Part shown: positions 11,744-21,883 of the stretch, in pieces
Layout: each line of letters starts with the position of its first letter
Numbering within the stretch: position 1 is the first letter of the stretch
Assembly (NCBI GenBank): GCA_039545355.1
Contig: BCJJ01000046.1
Coordinates: 1 to 64,000, forward strand
DNA: 64,000 bases
Direction of reading: 5' to 3'
Source of the DNA: Trichosporon coremiiforme
Taxonomy: Eukaryota > Basidiomycota > Tremellomycetes > Trichosporonales > Trichosporonaceae
Translations under genes and position numbers: made by a program
Notes under the pieces: model-generated
What the model was told of the DNA's origin: nothing
Database searches by the model: none
The model's input: only the letters and a program-made list of their open reading frames with translations

Positions 11744-11780
11744 TGGCGTTCTCAGTCCAGACACTTTTTACCACCCACTG
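11744..11780 (-). repeat. Right terminal inverted repeat of the Tc1 element
   Basis: Inverted copy of 10450-10486. It is followed by TA and then by the interrupted flanking sequence. Confidence 0.92.
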
Positions 11781-12531
11781 TATGTCGGCAGCTGCAAGCG
11801 AAATTCGGAGGTTGTGTGAAGAAAACACCGAGATTAGGTCAGCTGGGGAATGGGACAGTCTCGTGTTCCAGGGGCCCTTGGATATCCGCAGCCCTGGATG
11901 CCCGTCTGCGTCCTGTGTCAGTCAATGCATCATGGGTTATTCCACCCACATCCACATCCATGCATGCATGCATGGCTCACTGTCGCCGACATGGCTCGTT
12001 GTGATCCGTCGTGAATCACTCCCGCACTTGATTCGACGTCCATTCCCTCCCTAAGCTCCCATGTGATGGGAATGTTGTTCATGGCGCACTGGATCACAGG
12101 AGCGCCATTGTCCATCTTACCCGCCTTCAAGATCGGGCTGAAGGAGAATGTCACTGGCCACGAAGATGGGTGATTGGCAAGGCAGACAGCGTGACACAGC
12201 GCCGCGTAGGCAAAAGCTGTAACACTGAAGCCCTTGCACTTGCAATACCGTACGATGGACTCCGTGGCAAGCTCGCGACAGGTTGGGCTGCCTCCTCCAA
12301 ACCGCAGGGGTTGTACTTCTACGTGCTGAAGCCAAAGTGTGGGACAAAACTGTAAGACCGTGGCTTGGGTTAGGGGGTTACGCACTGTGCTTCACCTGCT
12401 CACGGTAGGTAACAGCCGATCCACGTCACACTCAAACCCAGAATGACAAGCAACTCTGCGTCCAACTTGCAGTCATGAAACAAATGTGAGTTCTCCTGTG
12501 GAGTATCATTTCTCGCAGACGTTGCACAGCT

Positions 12532-13655
12532 ATGCTCGCAGCGAAGGCAAACTCATTGGTCCCGGCAGCCCTGGAAAAGGAGGTGGGGGGCGATGGCTTT
12601 GTGTCTGACTCACCCTGCGTCTCGAGCCACATCGTGTTCGTGACTTGGCCAGCTGTTGGTCATGTTACACCAATGACGGACTGTGCATCGGCTTTCCTCG
12701 ATGCTCAGCCAACTGCTTTCGTGCCCTTCCTGTCGTCGTCTGATATGGTTGACTATCTGCGACACTCCGGCAGATGCTCAGCACACCTTCAGAAATGACT
12801 GCGAGTGATCCCCGTTGGAACGGAGGCGCTTGGCGATAACCCACTTCCAAATGACAGTGACACGGACTGGGCCGACTGCAACCCGATGAAACTCCCGTCG
12901 ACTGCCAAGAGCCACGACAAGGACCAAACGGTTATGAAGACGCTGCGCGCGGCCACACAGATTGCCCTACACCTCAGCCAAGTGTTCCCAATGTTCCTCA
13001 CCGATGAGGCTCCGGCCGCCCTGAAAGTGTCGCCCATCGGCACTGCGGCCACGGCTGCGGTGTGTAACTGAATGCCTTTTGGCATCGATGCCATTGTCAA
13101 GGCTATGGCACCTGACGTTAAACTCATCTCTTTCTTTGACCACAGCAGCTCCGTCAGCACCAGACCCCTGGGGCCCCGTAACATCGGTGGTTGCCAAACT
13201 CTGTGCTCTATGTGTCATTCGGCACTCTGTTCCGCCCCAATCCAGAGCAACTCGTCATTATGATCAACACGCTCCTGGACGACTTGGCCGGCGTGCCGTT
13301 CTTGTGGACGCTGGGAGGGCAACAGTCTCAAACATCTGAGCTGTACGGTATTGATGAGGAGCGTGTCCAGGCCCTCAACTCCAAGCTGGAACGAGCAAAG
13401 GACAAAGGAACAGCCTATGTCTGCAACTGGGTGGATCAGAATGCTGTGCTGCGCCACTCCAACGTGGGCTTTTTCCTTATTCACAGCGGGTGGAACAGCG
13501 CGACCGAAGCTCATCCTCGCTGGGTCACATGCAGGCACGGACACTGCACGAACGCGGGAATTCTTCTCAACATCGAGTTTGGTTGCGTGTGGCCGACATC
13601 CTCGCACCCTAACCTGACTTCTCATTCGGTCGGTAGAAACGTATCGCGGGTTTAG
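12532..13655 (+). pseudogene. UDP-glycosyltransferase (GT1) pseudogene
   Basis: The frame from 12532 reads HIVFVTWPAVGHVTPM, the N-terminal acceptor-domain motif of fungal and plant UGTs. It is broken by TGA at 12796-12798 and 13069-13071 with the same frame continuing across both. A frame change occurs between about 13150 and 13190, after which SVLYVSFGTLFRPNPEQ and the sugar-donor motif CNWVDQNAVLRHSNVGFF..HSGWNSATE appear. A further frame change follows directly (KLILAGSHAG lies in another frame). No intron arrangement restores it. Related enzymes glycosylate sterols or fatty acids, including those of cellobiose-lipid clusters. It diverges from the acyltransferase-like relic. Confidence 0.85.
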
Positions 13656-13808
13656 GGATCATAGATGCAGCCACGCACGCATATCGATCGCATGTGTACT
13701 ATACGGAAAATTCAAACTCACGCTATCTGACGACCTGCTACGGTGATCGAGGAGTCAAGGCGGTACATGCATAACGGATACAGGGAGAAAGTACATAGAA
13801 TCGTTCAC
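13656..13808. other. Short 3' spacer
   Basis: Space between the glycosyltransferase pseudogene and the convergent permease stop codon. Nothing notable is seen. Confidence 0.4.
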
Positions 13809-16381
13809 TTAACCACGGCTCCTCGGAGGAGGGGCGGGGTAGCCGACAGGTCGGTGGCTCGCGGAAGCTGAATAGTCTGGGATGTCATCATCGGGGAGAC
13901 ATTGCGATTCCTCCTGAGCGATGTTGCTTTGCGTGCCTTCGGGGTCATACGGCCAAGAGGGGAAAACACCGCTTTCCTGCTGAGCAACCGAGAACTGTGT
14001 CTGTGTCGGCAGGATCGCGCTGTCTTGTTGGGCCACTGAGAACTGCGGCAGGATGGCGCTTTCCTGTTGGGCGACCGAAAACTGCGTCTGCGTCTGAAGG
14101 AAGAGTCTGCTCTCCTGCTGCGCTTGCGAGAAGTGCGTCCGAGACTGCAGCGGAATGAAGTCGGGGTCTGGCTGAGAGACGTTGGAGACTTCCGAGATAC
14201 CACCAAGTCGGTTTGGCGGAGGAGGCCGGGCCTCGTGCCGCTGGTACCAGGACAAGCGTCTGGAAGGGAGGAGCTGTGACTCGGCTTGGGCGGGCAGCAG
14301 AGTCGAGTTGGGTTGCGAATCCTTGGATCTCTCCGAAGACACCAACGTGTTCCTGTCGCTGTGGAAGCTCGATCGCTTGTTGAAATTGAACTTGAGAGGA
14401 GAAAGTGCTGGGGTCGTTGAGGCAGGGGTCGAGTTCCGGTCGCCGCTCATGTATTCCTTCACGACGTCCTTGCCGCCGACAGAGCTCCGCGTGGCCGCGT
14501 CCGGACCAATTTCGATGCCGGCGCTCCACTTCGTAATTGAGCGGATTGGGCCGACGTAGCGATGGCGACCGTATAGTACCCAGGAGAGAGCTATGATGAT
14601 CAGCATTCCGCTAACGGCGAACGGGAAGAAGCTGGGTTGGCCGATTGACTTTTGCCCCGCGTCGAAAGCAGTCCAGACGGTTGTCGGGAAACAGCCGTGC
14701 ATGATGTTGAGGAGCATCCAGAGACAGCCGACGATCGCCATAGGTTTACTCCATTGGCGCAGGCTGAACTGGGTCCGCTGCTCGTACTGCAAGTTCAGCT
14801 TTGAAGTCACGTAGAGGAACATGACGATGAGCTGTGTTGTCAGCTGTGAATGACGGATCAAACTTACATAAGGTATGCAAGGGACCCAGTAGCTGACGGC
14901 GTTCAGCAGCATGTAGTAGTTGCTATTGCCCTCCAGGCTGTAGAACCAGGCCGTCAGGCTCAGGTACGAGACAATCAGCATGCAAATGTTGCAGACGACG
15001 GGCTCGCCTTTCCAAGTCTTCTTCAGATACTTGGCGAACGGAATGCCTTGATCTCTGGCGACAGCGAACAAGAACCGGGAGCACACTACGATGCCCGATA
15101 TGAGTTGCGTGCAGGAGATGCAAATGATTAGAATGGCGATTGTGTAAAGCCACTGCAGCGAGAACTTGAGCTCGAGCATGAGCGGCACCAGAAGAGAGCC
15201 AGAAGTTGTCACGAGCGGGCCAGTTTGAGGCGTTAAGGCAAAAATGAAGGTGACGACTGTCACATAAACGAGCGCGAAGTGGATGATGGCGGCGGTGTAG
15301 AGCGATCTCGGGACGGTCTTGGCCGGGTTTCGCGTCTCCTCAGCCATATGGGCCCCCGCATCAAACGCAGTCAGCTTGAGAGGCAGGCCCAAAAACATCA
15401 TCAAGGAGAAGCCGTAGTTCCACTTGGAGCGCTCGGGGAAGCCAAGATGCTGGTGGTTTGATCCAGTATTGTGCGCTCCCGCAATGCAGAAACCGAGAAG
15501 CACGATCGTCATCGCAACATTGCAGGCGCCGGTGATGATCCAGAATGATGATGTTTTGGCGATGCGCGACATGATGACGATGGCGACGGCAGTGACAAAG
15601 ACGACATGGAACACTGGCTCCCACCACATCTCCCGCTTTAGCGGCTCCCTGGAGAGCGGGTTGACGGGGACGTGGGTCATCTCAACGAAGATTCCTACAG
15701 TGGCCGTGACAGTGTGCCATAAGCCTCCGAATACCTGAAGGGCGTCAGCAAGCCTCGGTGCGGGTTCGACTTGCCTTTGCGAGATGCGCTGCCAACACGA
15801 AGCCATTCATGAGCCAACCCCAGTAGCGTTCGCCGCGGATACCCGCCCTGGCACAGCGCCAAGACCAAGTCGCGTGAGCTCCAGCTACCGGGAAAGCAGA
15901 CGAAAGCTCTGCGAAAGGTCCGAGCATGATCAGATGCAGAACCGCGATGAAGGGGTATCCGATGATCTGGACCGTTAGCATTGTTCAGCGACGTGTTCAG
16001 GCTCACGAAAAGCAGTGGGCCGTTGTGACCCCAAACCGTGATGGCGGCCACAATGTCGTAGACAGGAGACATATTGGTCAACGTCAGAGACATGTTGCTC
16101 CAAAAGTTGAGGGAGCGACCGAGCACCGGGTCATAGCCCAGTTTCTGAAGTCGCTCTCTGTCGTTGTTCAGACAGTCGCCGCCCTTTTCGGCGTCCAGAC
16201 GGGTTTGGGACTCTGTCGTCGTTGTGTATCCAGCCATGGTGGTGGTCGAAGAGACGTCCTCTTTCTGGGACTCGTTGTGCCCGATGTGGCCGAGGGGAGA
16301 GTACCGGTCGCCGGAACGGGTCGAGTGGTGCAGGCCACCAGACGTCGACGTTGATGTGGACGACGAGGAAGTGGGAGACAT
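13809..16381 (-). CDS. Amino acid/GABA/choline-type permease (APC family)
   Basis: Plasma-membrane amino-compound carrier of the yeast Uga4/Hnm1-like branch. Four exons on the minus strand (16381-16007, 15966-15775, 15734-14868, 14831-13809) sum to 2457 nt, an exact multiple of three, giving 818 residues. Motifs: NFWSNMSLTLTNMSPVYD, FAELSSAFPVAGA in the second helix region, AHMAEETRNPAKTVPRSLY mid-protein, FAVARDQGIPF, then several hydrophobic segments. The second intron uses a GC donor (AG|GCAAGT). The C-terminal tail after the last helix is about 240 residues, much longer than usual, and carries tandem QTQFSVAQQESAILP-like repeats. An ATG at 16237 is an alternative start. The regulator gene downstream may control it, by position only. 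Confidence 0.88.
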
Positions 16382-16734
16382 GGAACGACGACAACAGACC
16401 GGGATGGGGTTAGTGACGAGGGGTCGAGGCGAGGGTGCATGTATAACATAACCTCTAATCGGACCAGCACCTGCTTGCTCATCTTGTCACGGAGAGTGAC
16501 ACTCAAAGTGCGCGAGTGCGACGACTAGCATGACTAGTAACTGGCATCCGCGAACGCCAGGCGCCGGCAGCAACACATGTGTCAGGCTTTGCCGAAACCT
16601 TATTGTGCATGAATGAATGGAAGAATGGAAGATGCAGAGTGTCTGAGATTTTGGGGCGTCGGCCCGGCTGCGTGCGGCGCGGCAGTGAGCGGCGCATGAG
16701 GGCAAGGGAGGAGGCTGCGCATGTGTGATGGATA

Positions 16735-16865
16735 GGTTAGAGAGAGTGTGTGTGTGTGAGAGAGAGAGAGTGAGAGTGAGAGAGTGAGCGAATGGGGAAG
16801 TGAGAGGGAGGGAGGGAGGAAGGAAAGGAGAGAAGAAGGGAGAGAGTAAGAAAGTGAGAGAGGTT
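16735..16865 (+). repeat. GA-rich microsatellite
   Basis: Imperfect GA/GT and GGGA/GGAAG repeats with hardly any pyrimidines on the plus strand. It lies about 350-480 bp upstream of the permease ATG, so on the permease sense strand it is a CT tract. Confidence 0.85.
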
Positions 16866-17140
16866 TAGACAATGCATTCATGAGACAGGGACACGAGAGC
16901 GGAACGATCTGCGGCCAGGGGGCCCTGGTAGGCTGGCTAATCACGAGTCACCGCGACGATCGCACTGTGCACAACAAAACAGTCTCACGGTCACCCAAAA
17001 GCGAAGGGAAGGAAAGGGAAGGAAACGTTAACGAGGCAGAAAGGATGACGCCAATGATAACGGGACAGAGTTCTCCTGGATCAGTGTCACGCCCGCCGAC
17101 TCCGACTCCCCTCCAAGTGCACCTCCGACACGTCCCGACC

Positions 17141-17144
<4 letters not shown>

Positions 17145-17213
<69 letters not shown>

Positions 17214-17215
17214 TG
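17145..17215 (+). repeat. (CT)27 followed by (GT)n microsatellite
   Basis: An uninterrupted CT run from 17145 to 17198, followed by a GT run to 17215. Length-variable in most genomes. Confidence 0.95.
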
Positions 17216-17673
17216 CTCCGACCGGCCGACCACTTGTTGACCTTTCCTTTCGCCGTCGTCGTCTATTATCTCAGGGAACCCATCCGATTTAAGGTGCGGT
17301 CAGCCAGCGTGCCCCGCAGCGCGCATCCCCGGTGTATGATACGGCGCTGCTCCTGTCACTTATCACTCATCACATCTCCAGCGTACTCTGGCCACGCCCT
17401 CCACAGGTGCGTACGCTTTTCCTTGTGGGCCTGCAACCCCCTTAACCCACTGTGATCACTGAAACCACGTTCTGCAGTCGACTGAAGCTATTCTGCTTCC
17501 TTGCTTCCTTCCTCCCATGAAACGGCCGGGCAGACTGGTGAGAGTGGTTTGACAATCCTGTACCGCAGAGCAAAGGGACCATCCCCATTGGGTTATTCGC
17601 CTGTCTCACAAGGAACAGTGATGTAAATGTGAGCGCAAGGGTACGACCTCAACGTACCTCCTCCCCTCCAATG

Positions 17674-18305
17674 TCAACTGAAGCGCTCCAGAGCCAAGTT
17701 GGTTTCAGTTCCACTTCGCTCTACGAGGCGGGCAGCTTTCTCGCTCAATGAACGCGGAAGCTCCATATGTTTGAAGCACGTTTGGAAGCTCCAAGCTCTA
17801 TTTCGACATGGCTCCAACATAAGCTTGACCTGTGCCCTGACAATTTCTGCAACTTGCTGCTGGTGAGAGGTTCGGCCTGGATCCTTCAACAGGCTCTCAG
17901 CCCCTCAGGCTCTCCTCGGCGCCCCCTCGCCCGCTATGCTGCGGTTCGCCAGCCGCCGAAGCGGCAAAGCGGCACCGCGTAGGCGTAGTGGATGCCGTGA
18001 ATTTGCATACAGTAAGTACATGAGACTTACCTCATAGACTGCTCGGCGAAACATCGGTACAGAGCAGTTTCCATACCTGGGGCGAACAACGCGTGGCTTT
18101 CGCTTTCAAAGTCTCCGTTGGCCAGGTCGTGACAGCGGACGCCAAGCGATCCTGAGAAGAATTGGCCGTCCGCCAAGTGCCCCAAGTTTGGTAGGAAGTG
18201 GTGTGCACGGCTCGTCTGGTCAACCCTGTCTCTGAAGAGTTTCCTTTCTCTCAGCAGTGCAAGTTCGATCCCAGGATCATGTGCTTGTCTTCTGCACCAA
18301 CCCAA
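17674..18305 (-). CDS. Doubtful two-exon orphan gene
   Basis: On the minus strand a frame from 18305 reads GHLADGQFFSGSLGV and MRCFAEQ-like sequence and runs into AG|GTAAGT at about 18030, a good donor. A second frame at 17889-17674 could be its last exon. No domain is recognised and no acceptor is clearly favoured. It could equally be the 3' flank of the regulator gene. Confidence 0.2.
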
Positions 18306-18411
18306 GTCGATTCACGACCACGACGCACCAGTAATGGCGACATCGCCTGGACAGGTTAAAAGCTAAAGGATACATACATCTATCCGTAGAGTACAGAGCG
18401 AACTTGAAAGC

Positions 18412-21046
18412 TCAAACCGGATGTCCCTGGTGCCCCTGATGAGAACCCTGGTGCACGTGCTGCGGGTGCGGCTGGTGATGTTGAAGCGGTTGATGAGCGG
18501 GATGTGCCTGATGCCCATGCTGGTGATGCGGATGTCCCGGGTGCTGTCCCGCATGAGATGTGTTCTCCACCATGGCGTTGAGCCACCCTGACGATCCGCC
18601 GATGGTGGCTAGCAGCGTCTCCATATCCACTTCGCCAGTGTCTTCCATCCCGCGCGAGTGAATCGGGCCCAAGCTGCCGTTGATCCAGTCGTCCCAGCCA
18701 TCATCCAGGCTTTCGGCCTCCAAACCTGGCACCAATCGTTGATTCGCGACCGTCAGCGTGTTTGCTGCCTCCATCAGGGCAGCGTCCAAATCGATCTCGT
18801 GCTGCAAGGGCGACTTCTGCGTAGGCTCTGGTGGAACCGGTGCAAACGTCAGAGGTACAACCGAGTTGGGACTCTGCGTGAGACCAGCGGAGAGCTTATC
18901 CACCAAACGCCCGGCAAGAGTGTTGAAAGCTTGACTCATTCCACGCGCGTACGGCCAGCCTGAGGAGGGTTAGACAACCGTTGTCGAGCACGACGCACCT
19001 CGACAGAACCTATTGATGAAGGATTGGACGTTGCGAGTTTCTTCAATGGCGTTGGAGCACCACTGAGGATCATGGGCATTGGCTGGGTTTCCGCCATACT
19101 GCAACAGTGTGCACAACAACGTCCCTCCAAGACAGATGACAGAGTTGAATTGATAGTAATTCTGCTACGTCAGGTGTCGGATTCATTGCTGAGACTCACG
19201 TCGAAGAGCTTTCCCTGCGCTTGAATCTTGGCACAGATGTCCAAGGCTGTTGAAGTAGCCTCATGCAGCATCTTGATTTGCTCCGGTGGTGGGTTGGCCA
19301 GAGACCGAGGGCGATACAGCGTTGCGACCATCATGTAGTAGTACTGGTCAAACAAAGTCTTTTGGTCATCCTCGGGGCAGTCACCGGCGAGGGTCGGCCG
19401 GCCGATCGGGCGAGGTGTTCGAGCGTACCACTCGTCCAGTCGACCGTGCAGCCGAGCTGTTTCAGCCGGACTGACATTCGGACGTCTGTCATGCTTGCCG
19501 ACTTCGACCGTCAAATCCCACATCGTCATCATATGTTTGCAGAACGCCACTGGTTCCTGGACGTCAGTACGCAGTCGTTGAGAGACACCCACAAAGTGCT
19601 CGCCCAAGGACCCTAGCGGATCGATCTGGGTTGGGAACTCTACAGTGATGATGTCCTTGTCGTTGAAAAAGATCTCGCTGTGAATGTTCCCAGCGACTGC
19701 TCTGTCCATCGAGAAGATGCCCCAGAAAAGCAGCCTTCGCCTGTTCTTCTCCTCATCCGACAGATTCGGAGGCGGCTGGCGATGGAGTTCGGTGGCTATG
19801 ACGAGTTCGCCTACGATGGGAGTAATTGATACGTGGTCGATACCTCCCCAATCGTAGATAGCGGACAGACTCAGCAACGCCAGTGCAGAGATGCAGCTAA
19901 CAGCCGGCTCGGTGTGCAGAATCGTATGGAGGTTGGCGAGAGCCCGATTTCTCAACAGTGACGTGTCGATTCTGTTGCCGTTGCCGCGCTGCGCAAGCCA
20001 CACGCACGAAATGCTGAAGATCAGGAAGAGATTGTAAGTCTGCAGGGGTGTCGCGTGTTTATCAGGATCCGACGCAGCCCCTTGCGGGTATGCCATCTCC
20101 AGTCTGTGCTCACGTCAGCGCCACGATTTCATAAGCCACGGCGAGTAAACCACTCACTCGGTCATGAGGTCGACTCGTCTGAGGAACGGCCACATAGAGT
20201 TGGTCCGGATGAACACGTCCACCACCTGCAGAGCCAGCTCGTATGGCGGCCACGCAGCCGCAGAAGGCGTCTCACACACATCGTCATCGTCGGTTTCATG
20301 GATGCCCAGTTGTGTCGAGATGGCACTGATGACTTTTGGTGCTTGATGCCTACTGCGGACATTATCTGGGCCCTCGATTCCAAGCTCGCGCAGTTTCTCC
20401 TCGACGCGGGCGATCAAGTGTGGTGGCAAGATCTGGCTGCCAGGGTCGAGGTCCCGCGGGGAGCCACCGAGCAACGCTGACGGCGAAGGATGCTGGCCAT
20501 CAGAATGACGTGATGAGCCTGGGAGTGCGTCGGGTGACAACCCAGACGTGGTCGGTGCGAGGGACGTGGTCGGGATCCTCGAGATGTTGGCGAGTTCTGG
20601 GACCCGCTCACGAATGATGGCTTCAAGTGCTGAAATGCGCCGGTCTTTTTCCTCCAAAGTCTTGACGAGGTCGGTGAGTAGCCTGTTGCGGGTCAGTGTC
20701 AGCGGCTCGAAGACTGTACCGCAAAAGTCTCAAAGACTCACTGGGGATTGCGTTGGGACAGCTTCAGGCCAAACACGCATTCGATGCCTCGTTTCTCGCA
20801 CATGCTGCATTGCGGCTGCTTCCTGTCGCACTGCGATGATCAGCGAAAGAAGAGGGCTGAATGCTGAATGCTGAATGCTGGGCTCGAACTGACCTTGCGC
20901 TTACGCTGCTGGCAGGCTCTACATGATTGGAGCTTGGAGACCGAGCTGGCGGCGGCGGAAGACGGCTGAGGATGCTGATGAGGATGGGGATGGGACGGGT
21001 GTCCGGTGGCGGTTGCCTCTCGTTGGGAAGGAGGTGCCGGAGGCAT
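18412..21046 (-). CDS. Zn2Cys6 transcription factor with fungal_trans domain
   Basis: Nuclear DNA-binding regulator. Minus-strand start at 21046 (MPPAPPSQREATATG), then a His/Pro-rich stretch. The zinc cluster is split by the first intron: CRACQQRKRK | CDRKQPQCSMCEKRGIEC, spacing C-x2-C-x6-C-x6-C-x2-C-x7-C, with the basic linker RKRK typical of Gal4-type proteins. A short coiled-coil-like segment follows (LLTDLVKTLEEKDRRISALE). The middle part (YPQGA..FDQYYYMMVATLYRPR) matches the fungal-specific transcription factor domain, including LFWGIFSMDRA. At least five introns are read. The C-terminus is unusually His-rich (about 18415-18555). Its neighbours are a permease and a divergently transcribed hydrolase, which are its likely but unproven targets. 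Confidence 0.88.
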
Positions 21047-21883
21047 GGCCCTAGGGTACGAAAGGGGGATGCGAGAGGCGTGACAGTGAAGCTGAAGTCG
21101 AGAGTGGGAACAGGGGACGGGGTGATGGGGTGATGGGGGTGATGAGTTGCGGATGGACGACGAGAGGGGATGGCGAGAGTGGAGGGTGTTGTGAGAGGGA
21201 TGGATGGAGGTGGATGGATGGAGGGATGCATGCCCCATATGGCATCTGGCAATCGATCGCTTGGTCCGCAGCCAACCAGAATTGCGATCCCCGCCCGAGC
21301 CGCGCAAGCCGCACCTGGTTCGTCACCCGGGGTGGGGGCCCGCGCTAACCGACAGATCCCACCACGTGGCCCCGGCCCGCTGACCCTCCCCCCACCCTAC
21401 TTGCACGGCACGCACAGACTGGACCATGCATGCCACATGCAGCCGTGGATTACGCGGACTCGCTGCCTGTGGCCACGTGGCCAGCCTGCGGGCGACGAAG
21501 GACGAAACAACAAGGACGACCTCTTGCATCCCTCTAGGCCCACAGTGCATCACCATTATTTATATTCTGAATCATCCTTGACCAGAGACACCCCCAACCC
21601 CCCCTGCTCCGTTCTCTCTCGGCGAGAGACCCAACCTTCACTCGCGACATCCCAGTATATACGGATCCATCTGGCACACGACTCCATTCATGTCACATCT
21701 GTCCCATCTGTCCCATCACTTGCTCGTCCGATCATCCTCGGACAACCCCCAGTTGCCGAAGTCCGACCCCTACCTCGACTCGTCGACACTCCGTCAGCCC
21801 ACCTTGCACTGATACTGATATGATCAGCAATCAGCTTCTTCCCAAACGTTTGTCCTCGTCTTTCCGTTCACACACGGAGCAGC
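21047..21883. promoter_or_regulatory. Divergent promoter region, regulator and hydrolase
   Basis: About 840 bases between the minus-strand regulator and the plus-strand hydrolase. The part next to the regulator (21050-21240) is purine-rich on the plus strand with GGGGATGG-like repeats. CACGTGG and its complement CCACGTGG-like cores occur near 21362 and 21474. No gene is supported. Confidence 0.5.

Larger units (their letters stand above)
10450..11780 (-). mobile_element. Tc1/mariner-type DNA transposon (decayed)
   Basis: A 1331-bp element bounded by inverted repeats starting CAGTGGGTGGTAAAAAGTGT, each flanked outside by TA, the Tc1/mariner target duplication (10448-10449 and 11781-11782). 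The repeats match over about 37 bp with two mismatches. Inside, on the minus strand, lies a DD34E transposase with inactivating changes. It sits inside a possible acyltransferase relic. Length and termini are normal for the family. Confidence 0.93.
9722..12400 (-). pseudogene. Possible acyltransferase-like relic split by a Tc1 element
   Basis: Minus-strand reading frames on both sides of the Tc1 element look coding. On the upstream side (12385 to 11930) the frame reads RELATESIVRYCKCKGFSVTAFAYAALCH and then PVIQCAMNNIPI, a pattern reminiscent of condensation-type or alcohol acyltransferases. On the other side (10449 to 9722) are long frames such as WIASPIFPAISARFCKVD. The element at 10450-11780 interrupts it with a TA duplication. 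The start, exon structure and family are uncertain; the resemblance is weak and from memory of family patterns. It faces away from the glycosyltransferase pseudogene at 12532. Confidence 0.33.
16382..17673. other. Permease upstream region with microsatellites
   Basis: About 1.3 kb without a supported gene. It contains a purine-rich GA tract and a CT/GT tract listed separately. Open frames across these repeats encode Ser/Leu runs and are not real genes. Confidence 0.6.

Noticed and set aside
16880..17455. A 191-codon frame through the CT/GT microsatellite
   Set aside because: Composition is set by the repeat (Ser/Leu and Cys/Val runs); no domain or splice support.
18245..18300. A possible tRNA (AGTTCGATCCC resembles a B box)
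   Set aside because: No matching A box, acceptor stem or T stem can be folded around it on either strand.
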